From: JAGWAJ01 sp026707615
GTDB taxonomy: Bacteria; Acidobacteriota; Vicinamibacteria; Vicinamibacterales; UBA8438
DNA length: 64,000 nucleotides
Assembly (NCBI GenBank): GCA_965207595.1
Contig: CBDBMW010000013.1
Span: 744,001 to 808,000 of the forward strand
Direction: 5' to 3'
Part shown: piece by piece, positions 51,059 through 60,529 of the stretch
Numbering within the stretch: the stretch's first letter is position 1
Layout of the letters: every line of letters begins with the position of its first letter
Notes under the pieces: model-generated
What the model saw: only the letters and a program-made list of their open reading frames with translations
The model's database searches: none
What the model was told of the DNA's origin: nothing
Made by a program: the position numbers and the translations under genes

Positions 51059-54004
51059 CTAGAAGCGGAACAGTCGCGTCAGCTTGACGATGAAGGCGCG
51101 GTTCTGGAGGAGAGGCGCCCCGCGCAACGAGGTGTCGCGGGTGTCGTTGTAGACGACGAAGAGCTCGCTCCCGGGCTGGTACTCCCACCGCAGCCGCAGG
51201 TTGGTGCCGAGCGACGCGTTGCTGGAGTTGTACTGAATCAGGCCGCCGAAGAACATGCGGGGGGTCAGGGTGTAGGTGACCCGGCTCGTGAGCAGCGGGA
51301 TGGTCGCCGCGCCGATCGGCAGCTCGATGCGGTTGAGCGAGATGCCCGGCTCGACCGAGAACTGCGGCGTCAGCTCGACGCGCCCGCGCCGGTAGCCGAG
51401 GGCGGTGATGGTCCCGTCGTAGAAGCCGCCCCGCTGGAAGGTCACGGTCCCCGAGACGCGGCGCTGCGCACCTATCGAGTACGACACGTAGTAGTCCTGG
51501 AAGTCGTAGTGGCCGGGGTTGATGGAGACGTCCCCGCCCAGGGGGAAGGCATACGGGATCAGCTCGTAGCTGCGTTGCGTGTCGAGGCCGAACCGGTCGC
51601 CGTTCTCGAACTCGGTCTGGAAGCGGAGCTGCGCGATGCGGGTCTCGACCGTGCCCGCGCCCGTCTCGATGTAGTCGAGGCTGGTGCCGACGGTGAACTG
51701 CCGGACGGACTCGATGGCGCGGGGCCGGGGGGCGTAGTTGGCGGTGGCGAAGGTGCGGCGGAAATCCGCCCGCCGCAGGAAGCCCATCTCCGGGTTGAAG
51801 TTGGAGCCGACGCGCAGGTGGTCGAGCTGCAGCGCGAAGAGGTCGCCGTTGTAGGTGAACACGCCCTGGTAGCTGGCGTCGTCGCCCTCGCGCCCGGCCG
51901 TTCGCGACGCGGCGTAGTAGCCGTTCACGTACACGTTGTCGAAGAAGGCGAACTGCCCGTCGGCGCCGTAGACCTCGTTCGATCCGGGGCCGCTGAGCGA
52001 GACCGAGCGGCCCGTGTAGATGGCGCCGATCCGGCTGCGGCGCAGGATGTCGCGGCTCACGCGGAGGACGGTGAAGGCGGTCGGCTCGGCGCCGACGGTG
52101 CCCTCGCTGCCGGTGCCGATGCCGAGCGCCCCGATGCTGAACGGACCGACCCGGCCCGTGAGGCGCCCGCCGCCGAGGATCGGCACGGTGCGGCTGACCC
52201 CGTCCCGCTGCTCGAGGCCGATCCGCCGGCTGAAGAAGATGATCGGGACGTCGCCGCCCCCGAAGAAGCCGCCTCCGCCCGTCCGCCGGGCACCCCCGCC
52301 GCCGCCCCCCCCGCCGCCGAAGAAGGCGCCGCGCCCGAAGTCGAAGATGCCGCGGCCTTCGAGGAAGAAGTCGCGCTTCTCGGGGAAGAACAGGCTGAAG
52401 CGCGTGAGGTTGACCTGCTGCTCGTCCACCTCGACCTGCGCGAAGTCGGTGTTGTAGGTGAAGTCGGCGGTCAGGTTCTCGGTGACGCCGTACTTGACGT
52501 CGAGGCCGGCGTCGCCGGTGCCGTCGTTGCGGATGCCGCTGGCGATGTCGCTGGCCAGCCCGCCGATCGCGTAGGGCTTCATCTCGAACGTCCGGTTGCC
52601 CGCCGGCACGTCCAGACCCGTCAGCGTGGCCCCGGCCGACACCCGGAACTCGCCGGGTCCGCCGGAGATCGGGACGGGATTCAGGTAGGTCCGCTCGTTC
52701 TTCCAGCTGATGTGCCGGCCGAGCTGCAACCCCCAGAGCTGCCCGGCGCCGGGGCGGAAGCGGATCGACTTGAAGGGAATCTCCATCTCGACCGTCCAGC
52801 CGCCGTCGAAGCGGCCGACGCTGGAATCCCAGACCGGGTTCCAGTCGATGTTCGGATTCCCCTCGTCGGTGAGCTGGAAGTCGATGAAGCCGCCCAGGGC
52901 GTTGACCATGAACGCGAAGGCGTTCCGGCGGTCGTAGAACGTGTCGAACGTCGCGATGAGGTGCTCGTTCTGGACGGTCTGGAACGAGTCGCGCCGCATC
53001 TCGTTGGCGACCCAGCGCGAGACGGGTACGGAGGCCCACAGGCGCGCCGCGACGTACACGGCGTCGTCGTCGTACAGGATCCACGCTTCGCTCCGCTCGG
53101 TCGACGGTGCGCCCTCGAGCGGCACCTGCTGCACGAACCCGGCGAAAGGCGGGGTGGTCTCGTACACGCCTTCGTCGAGCACGCCGTCGACGCGCAGCGG
53201 CTCGTCGAGCCGCACCGCCCGCACGGTGGCCCGGCCGCTGGCGTCCCGGTTGATGGTCGCGGGGGGAACGGGCGGCGGGGGAGCCCCGACGATGGCCCGC
53301 CCTCCCGCGGCGAAGCCCGTGCCGGAGCGCCGCTGGCCGGCCTCGGCCGGCGCTCGCGCCGCAGCGCCCGCCGGCGGCGCGCGGGGCGGCTCGGCCCTCG
53401 CGGGCGGCTCGGCCCTTGCCGGCGGCGCGGTCCTTGCCGGAGGCAAGGCGACCGGAGCTGCGGCCGCATCTTCGCGACCCGCGATTGGTGGCTCCGCCGG
53501 CCTCGGCGCGGCAGCCTCCGCAAGCCGTGGCTCCGGCGCTGCCCCGGTCGCGGCGAGCCCCGGCTGCAGATCGGCGGCGAGCCGGTCCTGCAGGTCGAAC
53601 AGATCCGCCGCCGCGCCGTCGACGATCGACGTCCGTACTACCGCGCCCGTCGTCACCTCGAGGACGCGGGCCGTGATCCGCAGCCGTTCGCCCTGCCGCT
53701 GGTAGCCGCCGCCGACCACCCACGCCGCACCGAGCGCGCGGCCCGCCTCCGCGTCGCTCGCGGCTGCCGGCGACTCGCCGGGGACGGTGATCACCCCGGC
53801 GCCCTGGAGCGCCGCCGCCAGCGATTCGGCGATCCCGGCGCCGAACCAGTCGTCGGTCTCCATGCCGCTGATGTTGGAGAAGGGAAGGATGGCGACGGCG
53901 CCGGTGTCCGCCCCGCCGGCCTCCTGGGCCGAGGCGGCCGGTGCGCCCGACGCGGCCAGGAACAGAATCAACGTCGCCCCGCACGCGGCCGCGAGCCGTG
54001 CCAT
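51059..54004 (-). CDS. TolB/FlgO-like + CBM9 + DUF5916 outer-membrane protein, paralogue C
   Basis: 981 residues from ATG 54004 (leader GGAAGGAGCACGGG). Domain order is as in A. The TolB/FlgO-like part reads VAILPFSNISGMETDDWFGA. The linker is longer and rich in short repeats (ARAEPPARAEPPRAPPA). The CBM9-like part has RVDGVLDEGVYETTPPFAGF. The barrel carries DFAQVEVDEQQVNLTRFSLF and a run of nine glycines in a loop (near 590). It is one of five tandem copies and shares the leader with A and B, but its product is more diverged from them than they are from each other. Gap to D is 44 bp. Confidence 0.87.
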   Translation of the reverse strand: MARLAAACGATLILFLAASGAPAASAQEAGGADTGAVAILPFSNISGMETDDWFGAGIAESLAAALQGAGVITVPGESPAAASDAEAGRALGAAWVVGGGYQRQGERLRITARVLEVTTGAVVRTSIVDGAAADLFDLQDRLAADLQPGLAATGAAPEPRLAEAAAPRPAEPPIAGREDAAAAPVALPPARTAPPARAEPPARAEPPRAPPAGAAARAPAEAGQRRSGTGFAAGGRAIVGAPPPPVPPATINRDASGRATVRAVRLDEPLRVDGVLDEGVYETTPPFAGFVQQVPLEGAPSTERSEAWILYDDDAVYVAARLWASVPVSRWVANEMRRDSFQTVQNEHLIATFDTFYDRRNAFAFMVNALGGFIDFQLTDEGNPNIDWNPVWDSSVGRFDGGWTVEMEIPFKSIRFRPGAGQLWGLQLGRHISWKNERTYLNPVPISGGPGEFRVSAGATLTGLDVPAGNRTFEMKPYAIGGLASDIASGIRNDGTGDAGLDVKYGVTENLTADFTYNTDFAQVEVDEQQVNLTRFSLFFPEKRDFFLEGRGIFDFGRGAFFGGGGGGGGGARRTGGGGFFGGGDVPIIFFSRRIGLEQRDGVSRTVPILGGGRLTGRVGPFSIGALGIGTGSEGTVGAEPTAFTVLRVSRDILRRSRIGAIYTGRSVSLSGPGSNEVYGADGQFAFFDNVYVNGYYAASRTAGREGDDASYQGVFTYNGDLFALQLDHLRVGSNFNPEMGFLRRADFRRTFATANYAPRPRAIESVRQFTVGTSLDYIETGAGTVETRIAQLRFQTEFENGDRFGLDTQRSYELIPYAFPLGGDVSINPGHYDFQDYYVSYSIGAQRRVSGTVTFQRGGFYDGTITALGYRRGRVELTPQFSVEPGISLNRIELPIGAATIPLLTSRVTYTLTPRMFFGGLIQYNSSNASLGTNLRLRWEYQPGSELFVVYNDTRDTSLRGAPLLQNRAFIVKLTRLFRF

Positions 54005-54048
54005 CCCGTGCTCCTTCCTGCCCCCGGCGATCACGCTCGGTTCCGCTC

Positions 54049-57000
54049 CTAGAAGCGGAACAGTCGCGTCAGCTTGACGATGAAGGCCCGGTTCTCGAGC
54101 ACGGGCGCCCGGTCGAGGAACGCGGTGTTGCGCGTGTCGTTGTAGACGACGAAGAGCTCGCTCCCCGGCTGGTACTCCCAGCGCAGGCGCAGGTTCGTGC
54201 CGAGCGACGAGTTGCTCGAGTTGTACTGAATCAGCCCCCCGAAGAACATGCGCGGAGTCAGCGTGTAGGTGACCCGGCTCGTGACGAGCGGGATGGTCGC
54301 CGCGCCGATCGGCAGCTCTATGCGGTTGATGGAGATTCCCGGCTCGAACGAGAACTGCGGCGTCAGCTCGACGCGCCCGCGCTGGAAGCCGACGGCCGTG
54401 ATCGTGCCGTCGTAGAACCCGCCCCGCTGGAAGGTCAGGGTGCCCGAGACGCGGCGCTGCGCGCCCATCGAGTACGACGCGTAGAAGTCGTTGAACTCGT
54501 AGTGGCCCGGATCGATGGCGACCTCCGGCGCCAGGAAGAAGGGCCGCACGATCATCTCGTAGTTGTTCTGCACGTCGAAGCCGACGCTGTCGCTGCTCTC
54601 GAACTCCGTCTGGAAGCGGGCCTGGGCGATGCGCGTCTCGACGGCCCCGGCGCCCGTCTCGACGTAGTCGACGGTGCCGCCGAACGTGAACTGCCGGACG
54701 GAGGCGATGGAGCGGGGCCGCGGGGCGTAGTTGGCGGTCGCGTAGTTGCGGCGGAAGTCCCGGCGCCGCAGGAAGCCCATCTCCGGGTTGAAGTTGGAGC
54801 CGACGCGGAGGTGGTCGAGCTGCACGGCGACGAGGTCGCCGTTGTAGGTGAACACCCCCTGGTAGCTGGCGTCGTCGCCCACGCGGTCGCTCGTGCGGGA
54901 CCGGGCGTAGTAGCCGTTCAGGTAGACGTTGTCGTAGAAGGCGAACTGGCCGTCGGCGCCGAAGACCTCGTTCGACCCCGGGCTGGTGAGCGATACGGAG
55001 CGTCCGGTGTAGATGGCGCCGATGCGGCTGCGGCGCAGGATGTCGCGGCTGATCCGGACGACGGTGAACGCGGTCGGCTCGGCGCCGACGGTCTCCTCGC
55101 TCCCGGTGCCGATGCCGAGCGCGCCGATGCTGAACGGACCGACGCGGCCCGTCAGCCGCCCGCCGCCCGAAATCGGGACCGTGCGGCCCTGCTGCAGGCC
55201 GATGCGGCGGCTGAAGAAGATGATCGGGGCGTCGCCGCCCCCGAAGAAGCCCCCTCCGCCGGTCGGCCGGCCGGCCCCGGGGCCGCCCCCGCCGCCGAAG
55301 GAGGCGCCGCGGCCGAAGTCGAAGATGCCGCGGCTCTCGAGGAAGAAGTCGCGCTTCTCGGGGAAGAAGAGGCTGAAGCGGGTCAGGTTGACCTGCTGCT
55401 CGTCCACCTCGACCTGCGCGAAGTCGGTGTTGTAGGTGAAGTCGGCCGTGAGGTTCTCGGTCACGCCGTACTTGACGTCGATGCCGTAGTTGCCGGTCCC
55501 TTCGTTCAGTACCGGGTTGGGTACGGCGTTGACGTCGGTGGCCAGCCCGCCGATCGCGTACGGCTTCACCTCGAACACCCGGTTGCCCGCCGGCACGTCC
55601 ATGCCGGTCAGGGTGGCTCCCGCCGAGACCCGGAACTCGCCGGGACCGCCGGAGATCGGGACCGGGTTCAGGTAGGTCACCTCGTTCTTCCAGCGGATGT
55701 TCCGGCCGAGCTGCAATCCCCAGAGCTGCTCGGCGGCGCCGGGCCGGAAGCGGATCGACTTGAAGGGGATCTCCATCTCGACCGTCCACCCGCCGTCGAA
55801 GCGGCCGGCGCTCGAGTCCCAGACCGGGTTCCAGTCGCTGTTGGGATTGCCCTCGTCCGTGATCTGGAAGTCGAAGAACCCGCCGAGGGGGTTCATCATG
55901 AACGCGAAGCCGTTGCGCCGGTCGTAGAAGGTGTCGAACGCGGCGCTGAAGTACTCGTTCTGGATGAGCTGGAACGAGTCGCGCTGCATCTCGTTGGCGA
56001 CCCAGCGCGATTCGGGCGCGGAGTCCCAGAGGCGGGCCGCCACGTACACGTTGTCGTCGTCGTAGAAGATCCAGGCATCGGTCCGCTCGGTCGCCGGCGC
56101 GCCCTCGTTGGGCACCTGCTGGACGAAGCCGTTGAGCGGCGGGGTGGTCTCGTACACGCCCTCGTCGAGCACGCCGTCGACGCGCAACGGCCCATCCAGC
56201 CGCACCGCGCGCAGGGTGGCCCGCCCGCTGGCGTCGCGGTTGATGGTCGCGGGCGGCACGGGCGGCGGCGGGGCGCCGATGATGGCGCGCGCTCCGGTCG
56301 CGAAACCGGTCGCGGCGGGCCGCCCTTCCCCGGCCGCTGCCGGCGCCGCCCGTTCCGCGGCGATCGCAGGCGGCGCTGCGCGCGGTTCGGGGGCGGCCGC
56401 CGGAGGGGCCGCCGCGACGGGCGGTGCGGCGGTTTCTTCGCGGGTCGCGACCCGGGGCTCCGCGACCGCCGGCGCCGCGGCTTCCGCGAGTTGCGCCTCC
56501 GGGGCGGCGGCTTCCGCGCGAGTCGCGACAGGAGGCTCCGCGACCGCCGGCGCCGCGGCTTCCGCGAGCTGCGCCTCCGCGGCCGGGGCGGACGCCGCGG
56601 CGAGACCCGGCTGCAGATCGGCGGCGAGTCGGTCCTGCAGGTCGAACAGGTCCGTCGTCGACCCGTCGACGATCGAGGTCCCGACGACCGCGCCGGTCGC
56701 CACCTCGGTGACGCGGGCCGTGATCCGCAGTCGGCCCGCCTGCCGCTGGTAGCTGCCGCTGACGACCCAGCCCGCGCCCAGGGCGCGACCGGCGGCGGCG
56801 GCGTCCGCGGCGGCCGTCGCCGCCCCCCGCAGAACGGGCACGCCGGCCCCCTCGAACGCCGCGGCGAGGGTCTCGGCGATGCCGACGCCGTACCAGTCGT
56901 CCACGGTCAGCCCGGTGATGTTGGTGAACGGAAGCACGGCGACGCCGTCGCCGGCCTCGGCCCCCGCAGGCTGTGCGGCCGGGGCCGCCGGGGCGGTCGC

Positions 57001-57093
57001 GGCCCGCTCGCCGGGGGTCCCAGCCTCCGCGGCCCCGAACGAGGCCGCGAGCAGCAGCGCCGCTGCCGCGGCGGCGATCCGGCTCGTCGTCAT
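54049..57093 (-). CDS. TolB/FlgO-like + CBM9 + DUF5916 outer-membrane protein, paralogue D
   Basis: 1014 residues. ATG 57093 is chosen (CCAGGAGGGAGACACCAG upstream, signal peptide MTTSRIAAAAAALLLAASFG) over the longer in-frame start, which adds 34 residues without membrane character. The TolB/FlgO-like part reads VAVLPFTNITGLTVDDWYGV. The linker has an in-frame direct duplication of 26 codons (AEAAAPAVAEP twice). The rest follows the A pattern and ends KLTRLFRF. The different leader from A-C and the larger divergence place it among older copies. It is the longest paralogue. Confidence 0.87.
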   Translation of the reverse strand: MTTSRIAAAAAALLLAASFGAAEAGTPGERAATAPAAPAAQPAGAEAGDGVAVLPFTNITGLTVDDWYGVGIAETLAAAFEGAGVPVLRGAATAAADAAAAGRALGAGWVVSGSYQRQAGRLRITARVTEVATGAVVGTSIVDGSTTDLFDLQDRLAADLQPGLAAASAPAAEAQLAEAAAPAVAEPPVATRAEAAAPEAQLAEAAAPAVAEPRVATREETAAPPVAAAPPAAAPEPRAAPPAIAAERAAPAAAGEGRPAATGFATGARAIIGAPPPPVPPATINRDASGRATLRAVRLDGPLRVDGVLDEGVYETTPPLNGFVQQVPNEGAPATERTDAWIFYDDDNVYVAARLWDSAPESRWVANEMQRDSFQLIQNEYFSAAFDTFYDRRNGFAFMMNPLGGFFDFQITDEGNPNSDWNPVWDSSAGRFDGGWTVEMEIPFKSIRFRPGAAEQLWGLQLGRNIRWKNEVTYLNPVPISGGPGEFRVSAGATLTGMDVPAGNRVFEVKPYAIGGLATDVNAVPNPVLNEGTGNYGIDVKYGVTENLTADFTYNTDFAQVEVDEQQVNLTRFSLFFPEKRDFFLESRGIFDFGRGASFGGGGGPGAGRPTGGGGFFGGGDAPIIFFSRRIGLQQGRTVPISGGGRLTGRVGPFSIGALGIGTGSEETVGAEPTAFTVVRISRDILRRSRIGAIYTGRSVSLTSPGSNEVFGADGQFAFYDNVYLNGYYARSRTSDRVGDDASYQGVFTYNGDLVAVQLDHLRVGSNFNPEMGFLRRRDFRRNYATANYAPRPRSIASVRQFTFGGTVDYVETGAGAVETRIAQARFQTEFESSDSVGFDVQNNYEMIVRPFFLAPEVAIDPGHYEFNDFYASYSMGAQRRVSGTLTFQRGGFYDGTITAVGFQRGRVELTPQFSFEPGISINRIELPIGAATIPLVTSRVTYTLTPRMFFGGLIQYNSSNSSLGTNLRLRWEYQPGSELFVVYNDTRNTAFLDRAPVLENRAFIVKLTRLFRF
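56456..56585. repeat. 78-bp in-frame duplication in the linker of paralogue D
   Basis: The stretch beginning GGCTCCGCGACCGCCGGCGC occurs at 56456 and again at 56534, a period of 78 bp (26 codons). The two copies differ at a few bases. The duplication lengthens the Pro/Ala linker without breaking the frame. Confidence 0.75.
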
Positions 57094-57265
57094 CTGGTGT
57101 CTCCCTCCTGGTTCGGCGGGGCGCCGTGCTCGGCACGCACCTGCCCACCGTCCCAGACGTGTCATTGTTTCATACCGTTCCATGGCGGACGGCATCCGCC
57201 GAGCCGAGGTCGCGTCCCGGTGCCGAGGCCTGTCATGGCAGGGTGGCGCAGCCGGCGATGCCCCG

Positions 57266-60200
57266 TCAGAAGCGGAACAGCCGGGTCAGCTTCACGATGA
57301 AGGCCCGGTTCTCGAGGAACGGGGTGCCGCGCAGCGCGGTATCGCGCTGGTCGTTGTAGACGACGAAGAGCTCGCTCCCCGGCTGGTACTCCCACCGGAG
57401 GCGCAGGTTGGTGCTGAGGGAGGAGTTGCTCGAGTTGTACTGCACCAGCCCCCCGAAGAACATCCGCGGCGTCAGCGTGTAGGTGACGCGGCTGGTGACG
57501 AGCGGAATGGTCGCCTCGCCGATGGGCAGCACGATCCGGTTGACCGAGATGCCCGGCTCGATCGAGAGCTGCGGCGTGACCTCCACGCGCGGGCGGCGGT
57601 ATCCGACGGCCGTGATGTTGCCGTCGTAGAACCCTCCCTGCTGGAGCGTGAAGGTGCCCGAGACGCGGCGCTGCGCGCCCATCGAGTACGAGACGAACCA
57701 GTCCTGGAAGGCGTAGGCTCCCGGATCGATCACGGCGCTGGGCGCCAGGCCGAAGGGCCGCACCAGGAACTCGTAGTTGTCCTGGACGTCGAAGCTCAGC
57801 CGGTCGCTGTTCTCGAACTCGGTCTGGAAGCGGGCCTGGGCGATGCGCGTCTCGACGGCGCCGCTGCCGGTCTCGATGTAGTCCACGCTGGCCCCGAAGG
57901 TGAACTGCCGGACCGCCTCGATGGTGCGGGGGCGGGGGCTGTACTGGGCCGTCGCGAACGTGCGGCGGAAGTCCCACCGGCGCCGGAAGCCCATCTCCGG
58001 GATGAAGTTCGCCCCGACACGCAGGTGGTCCACCTGGAAGGCGTACAGGTCGCCGTTGTACGTCAGGACGCCCTGGTAGCTGTCGTCGTCCCCGGCGTAG
58101 TCGAGGTCCGGCGTCTCGGAACGGGCGTAGTAGCCGTTGGCGTAGAGGTTGTCGAAGAACGCGAACTGCCCGTCGACGCCGTAGACCGCGTTCCCCCGCG
58201 GGCCGTAGCGCGACAGCGAGCGGTGCGTGTAGATGCCGCCGATGCGGCTGCGGCGGAGGATGTCGCGGCTGACCCGCAGGACGGAGAACGTGGTCGGCTG
58301 CGCGCCGACGGTCTCCTGGCTCCCGGTGCGGATGCCGAGCGCTCCGATGCTGAACGGGCCGACCTTCCCGGTGAGGCGCCCGCCGCCGAGGATAGGCACC
58401 GTGCGGCTGACGCCCTCTCTCTGCTCGAGGCCGATGCGCCGGCTGAAGAAGATGATCGGCGCGTCGCCTCCGCCGAAGAAGAAGCCGGTGCGCCGCGTGC
58501 CGCCGCCGCCTCCGCCGCCCCCGCCGAACGAGGCGCCGCGGCCGAAGTCGAAGATGCCGCGGCTCTCGAGGAAGAAGTCGCGCTTCTCGGGGAAGAAGAG
58601 GCTGAAGCGGGTCAGGTTGACCTGCTGCTCGTCCACCTCGACCTGCGCGAAGTCCGTGTTGTAGGTGAAGTCGGCGGTCAGGTTCTCGGTCACCCCGAAC
58701 TTGACGTCGATGCCGTAGTCGCCCGTGCCGTCGTTCACGATCGGATCGGGCACGGCATTCACGTCGGTGGCGAGGCCGCCGATGGCGTAGGGCTTGACCT
58801 CGAACGTCCGGTTGCCTCCGGGCACCTCCATGCCGGTGAGAGTGCCCGCCGCGGAGATGCGGAACATCCCCGGACCGCCCGAGATGGGAACGCGCGTCAG
58901 GTAGACCTGCTCGTTCTTCCACCGGATGCGCCGGCCGAGCTGCAGCCCCCAGAGCTGCGACTGCCCCGGCTGGAAGCGCAGCGACTTGAACGGCACCTGC
59001 GCCTCGAGGGTCCAGCCGCCGTCGAAGCGCCCGGTGCGGGAGTCCCAGATCGGGTTCCAGTCGTTGTTCGGGTTCCCCTCGTCGGTGATCTGGTAGTCGA
59101 AGAAGCCGCCGAGGGGATTGATCATGAAGGCGAAGCCGTTGCGGCGGTCGTAGAACGTGTCGAAGCCCATGCTGAAGTAGTCGTTCTGGATGAGCTGGAA
59201 CGAGTCGCGCTGCATCTCGTTGGCTACCCAGTTCGACTCGGGCGTCGAGTCCCAGAGGCGCGCCGCGACATAGACGTTCTCGTCGTCGAAGAAGACCCAG
59301 GCGTCGGTCTTCTCGGTCGCCGGCGCACCCTCGATCGGGACCTGCTGGACGAAGTCGCTGACCGGGGGCACGACCTCGTAGACGCCTTCGTCGAGCACGC
59401 CGTCGAGGCGCAGCGGCTCGGTCAGCCGGATCGCGCGGACGGTGGCGCGGCCGGCGGCATCGCGGTTGACCGTGGCCGGAGGCACGGGCGCCGGCGGGCC
59501 GTCGATGAGGAAGGCCGGCCCCGCGGCGAGTCCGGCGCCCGGGCGGACGCCGGGATCCGCGCTCGCGATGCGCCCCGGCGGCGGTTCGGAGGGGGGCGGC
59601 GCGCCCTCGCCCGGCGCCGGCCGCGGCGGCGGCGCGGCGGCGCGCGCCGGAACCGCAGCCGGCGCGGGTTCCGATCCGGCTGCCTCGACGCCCGCGGGAC
59701 GTCGCCCTCCGCTTGCCGCCGGCTCCGCGGCCGCGACGCCGGCCGCGGAGCCGGCGCCCGCCAGGGTCCCCGCGGTCTCGCGCGCCAGCCGCATCCCCGC
59801 CAGCAGATCGTCCGCGAGGCGATCCTGCAGGGCGAAGAGCTCCGCCACCGCGCCGTCCACGATCGCCGTCCGCACCACCGCACCGGTCGACGTGTCCGCG
59901 AGGCGGGCCGTGATCCGCAGGCGCTCGCCCAGCCGCTGGTAGCCGCCGCCGATGGTCCACCGCGCACCGTCGGCCGGCTCGCCGCCGGCGGCGCCGCGGA
60001 GCACGGGGATGCCGTTGCTCTCGAGCGCGGCGGACAGCGTCTCGGCGATGCCGGCGCCGAACCAGGCATCCGCGGCCGTGCCGCTGACGTTCGCGAACAC
60101 GTGCACGGCGACACCCTGTCCGGATGCGCCACCCGTGCCCGGTGCCGTCCCGCGCGGCGCCTGGGCCGCGAGCCCGGGCCCGCGCGTCCCCACGAGGCGA

Positions 60201-60304
60201 GGCGCATCCGTCCGTACCGCGACCTCGCCCGCCGCCACGGTCGAGGCCAGCAGCGCCAGCCCCGTCCCGAGCCACCCCAGTCTGCGCGCAGCAGCTCGCT
60301 CCAT
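57266..60304 (-). CDS. TolB/FlgO-like + CBM9 + DUF5916 outer-membrane protein, paralogue E
   Basis: 1012 residues from ATG 60304 (GAGAGGAGCATCGAAGC upstream). The signal peptide is LGWLGTGLALLASTVAAGE. The TolB/FlgO-like part is the most diverged (VAVHVFANVSGTAADAWFGA). The linker is long and Pro/Ala/Gly-rich. The CBM9-like region (RLDGVLDEGVYEVVPP) and barrel follow the common pattern, ending KLTRLFRF, with a glycine run near 600. It is the first gene of the array in the direction of transcription. Divergence from E towards A suggests the array grew by serial duplication. Confidence 0.87.
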   Translation of the reverse strand: MERAAARRLGWLGTGLALLASTVAAGEVAVRTDAPRLVGTRGPGLAAQAPRGTAPGTGGASGQGVAVHVFANVSGTAADAWFGAGIAETLSAALESNGIPVLRGAAGGEPADGARWTIGGGYQRLGERLRITARLADTSTGAVVRTAIVDGAVAELFALQDRLADDLLAGMRLARETAGTLAGAGSAAGVAAAEPAASGGRRPAGVEAAGSEPAPAAVPARAAAPPPRPAPGEGAPPPSEPPPGRIASADPGVRPGAGLAAGPAFLIDGPPAPVPPATVNRDAAGRATVRAIRLTEPLRLDGVLDEGVYEVVPPVSDFVQQVPIEGAPATEKTDAWVFFDDENVYVAARLWDSTPESNWVANEMQRDSFQLIQNDYFSMGFDTFYDRRNGFAFMINPLGGFFDYQITDEGNPNNDWNPIWDSRTGRFDGGWTLEAQVPFKSLRFQPGQSQLWGLQLGRRIRWKNEQVYLTRVPISGGPGMFRISAAGTLTGMEVPGGNRTFEVKPYAIGGLATDVNAVPDPIVNDGTGDYGIDVKFGVTENLTADFTYNTDFAQVEVDEQQVNLTRFSLFFPEKRDFFLESRGIFDFGRGASFGGGGGGGGGTRRTGFFFGGGDAPIIFFSRRIGLEQREGVSRTVPILGGGRLTGKVGPFSIGALGIRTGSQETVGAQPTTFSVLRVSRDILRRSRIGGIYTHRSLSRYGPRGNAVYGVDGQFAFFDNLYANGYYARSETPDLDYAGDDDSYQGVLTYNGDLYAFQVDHLRVGANFIPEMGFRRRWDFRRTFATAQYSPRPRTIEAVRQFTFGASVDYIETGSGAVETRIAQARFQTEFENSDRLSFDVQDNYEFLVRPFGLAPSAVIDPGAYAFQDWFVSYSMGAQRRVSGTFTLQQGGFYDGNITAVGYRRPRVEVTPQLSIEPGISVNRIVLPIGEATIPLVTSRVTYTLTPRMFFGGLVQYNSSNSSLSTNLRLRWEYQPGSELFVVYNDQRDTALRGTPFLENRAFIVKLTRLFRF

Positions 60305-60529
60305 GCTTCGATGCTCCTCTCACTACCTACGCGCGCCGCGGCGGTTCCGCTTACGACGGCGCGCGCCAGCGGAGCTTCGGCGCCGCCTGCGGGGTCGGAC
60401 GCAGCTTGCGGGCCGCGGCCGGGGTTCGGGCGTCGGCGGCATCTGCGCCTGGCGGCGGTTGCGCCGTGCCGGCCGATGGGCGATCATGCGGAGGACGAGC
60501 AACGACCGCCACGCGGCGGGGAGGGCATG

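Noticed and set aside
51059..57148. 2029-codon frame spanning paralogues C and D
   Set aside because: The upstream half is an out-of-frame translation of paralogue D, followed in frame by the real start of C at 54004. There is no fused protein.
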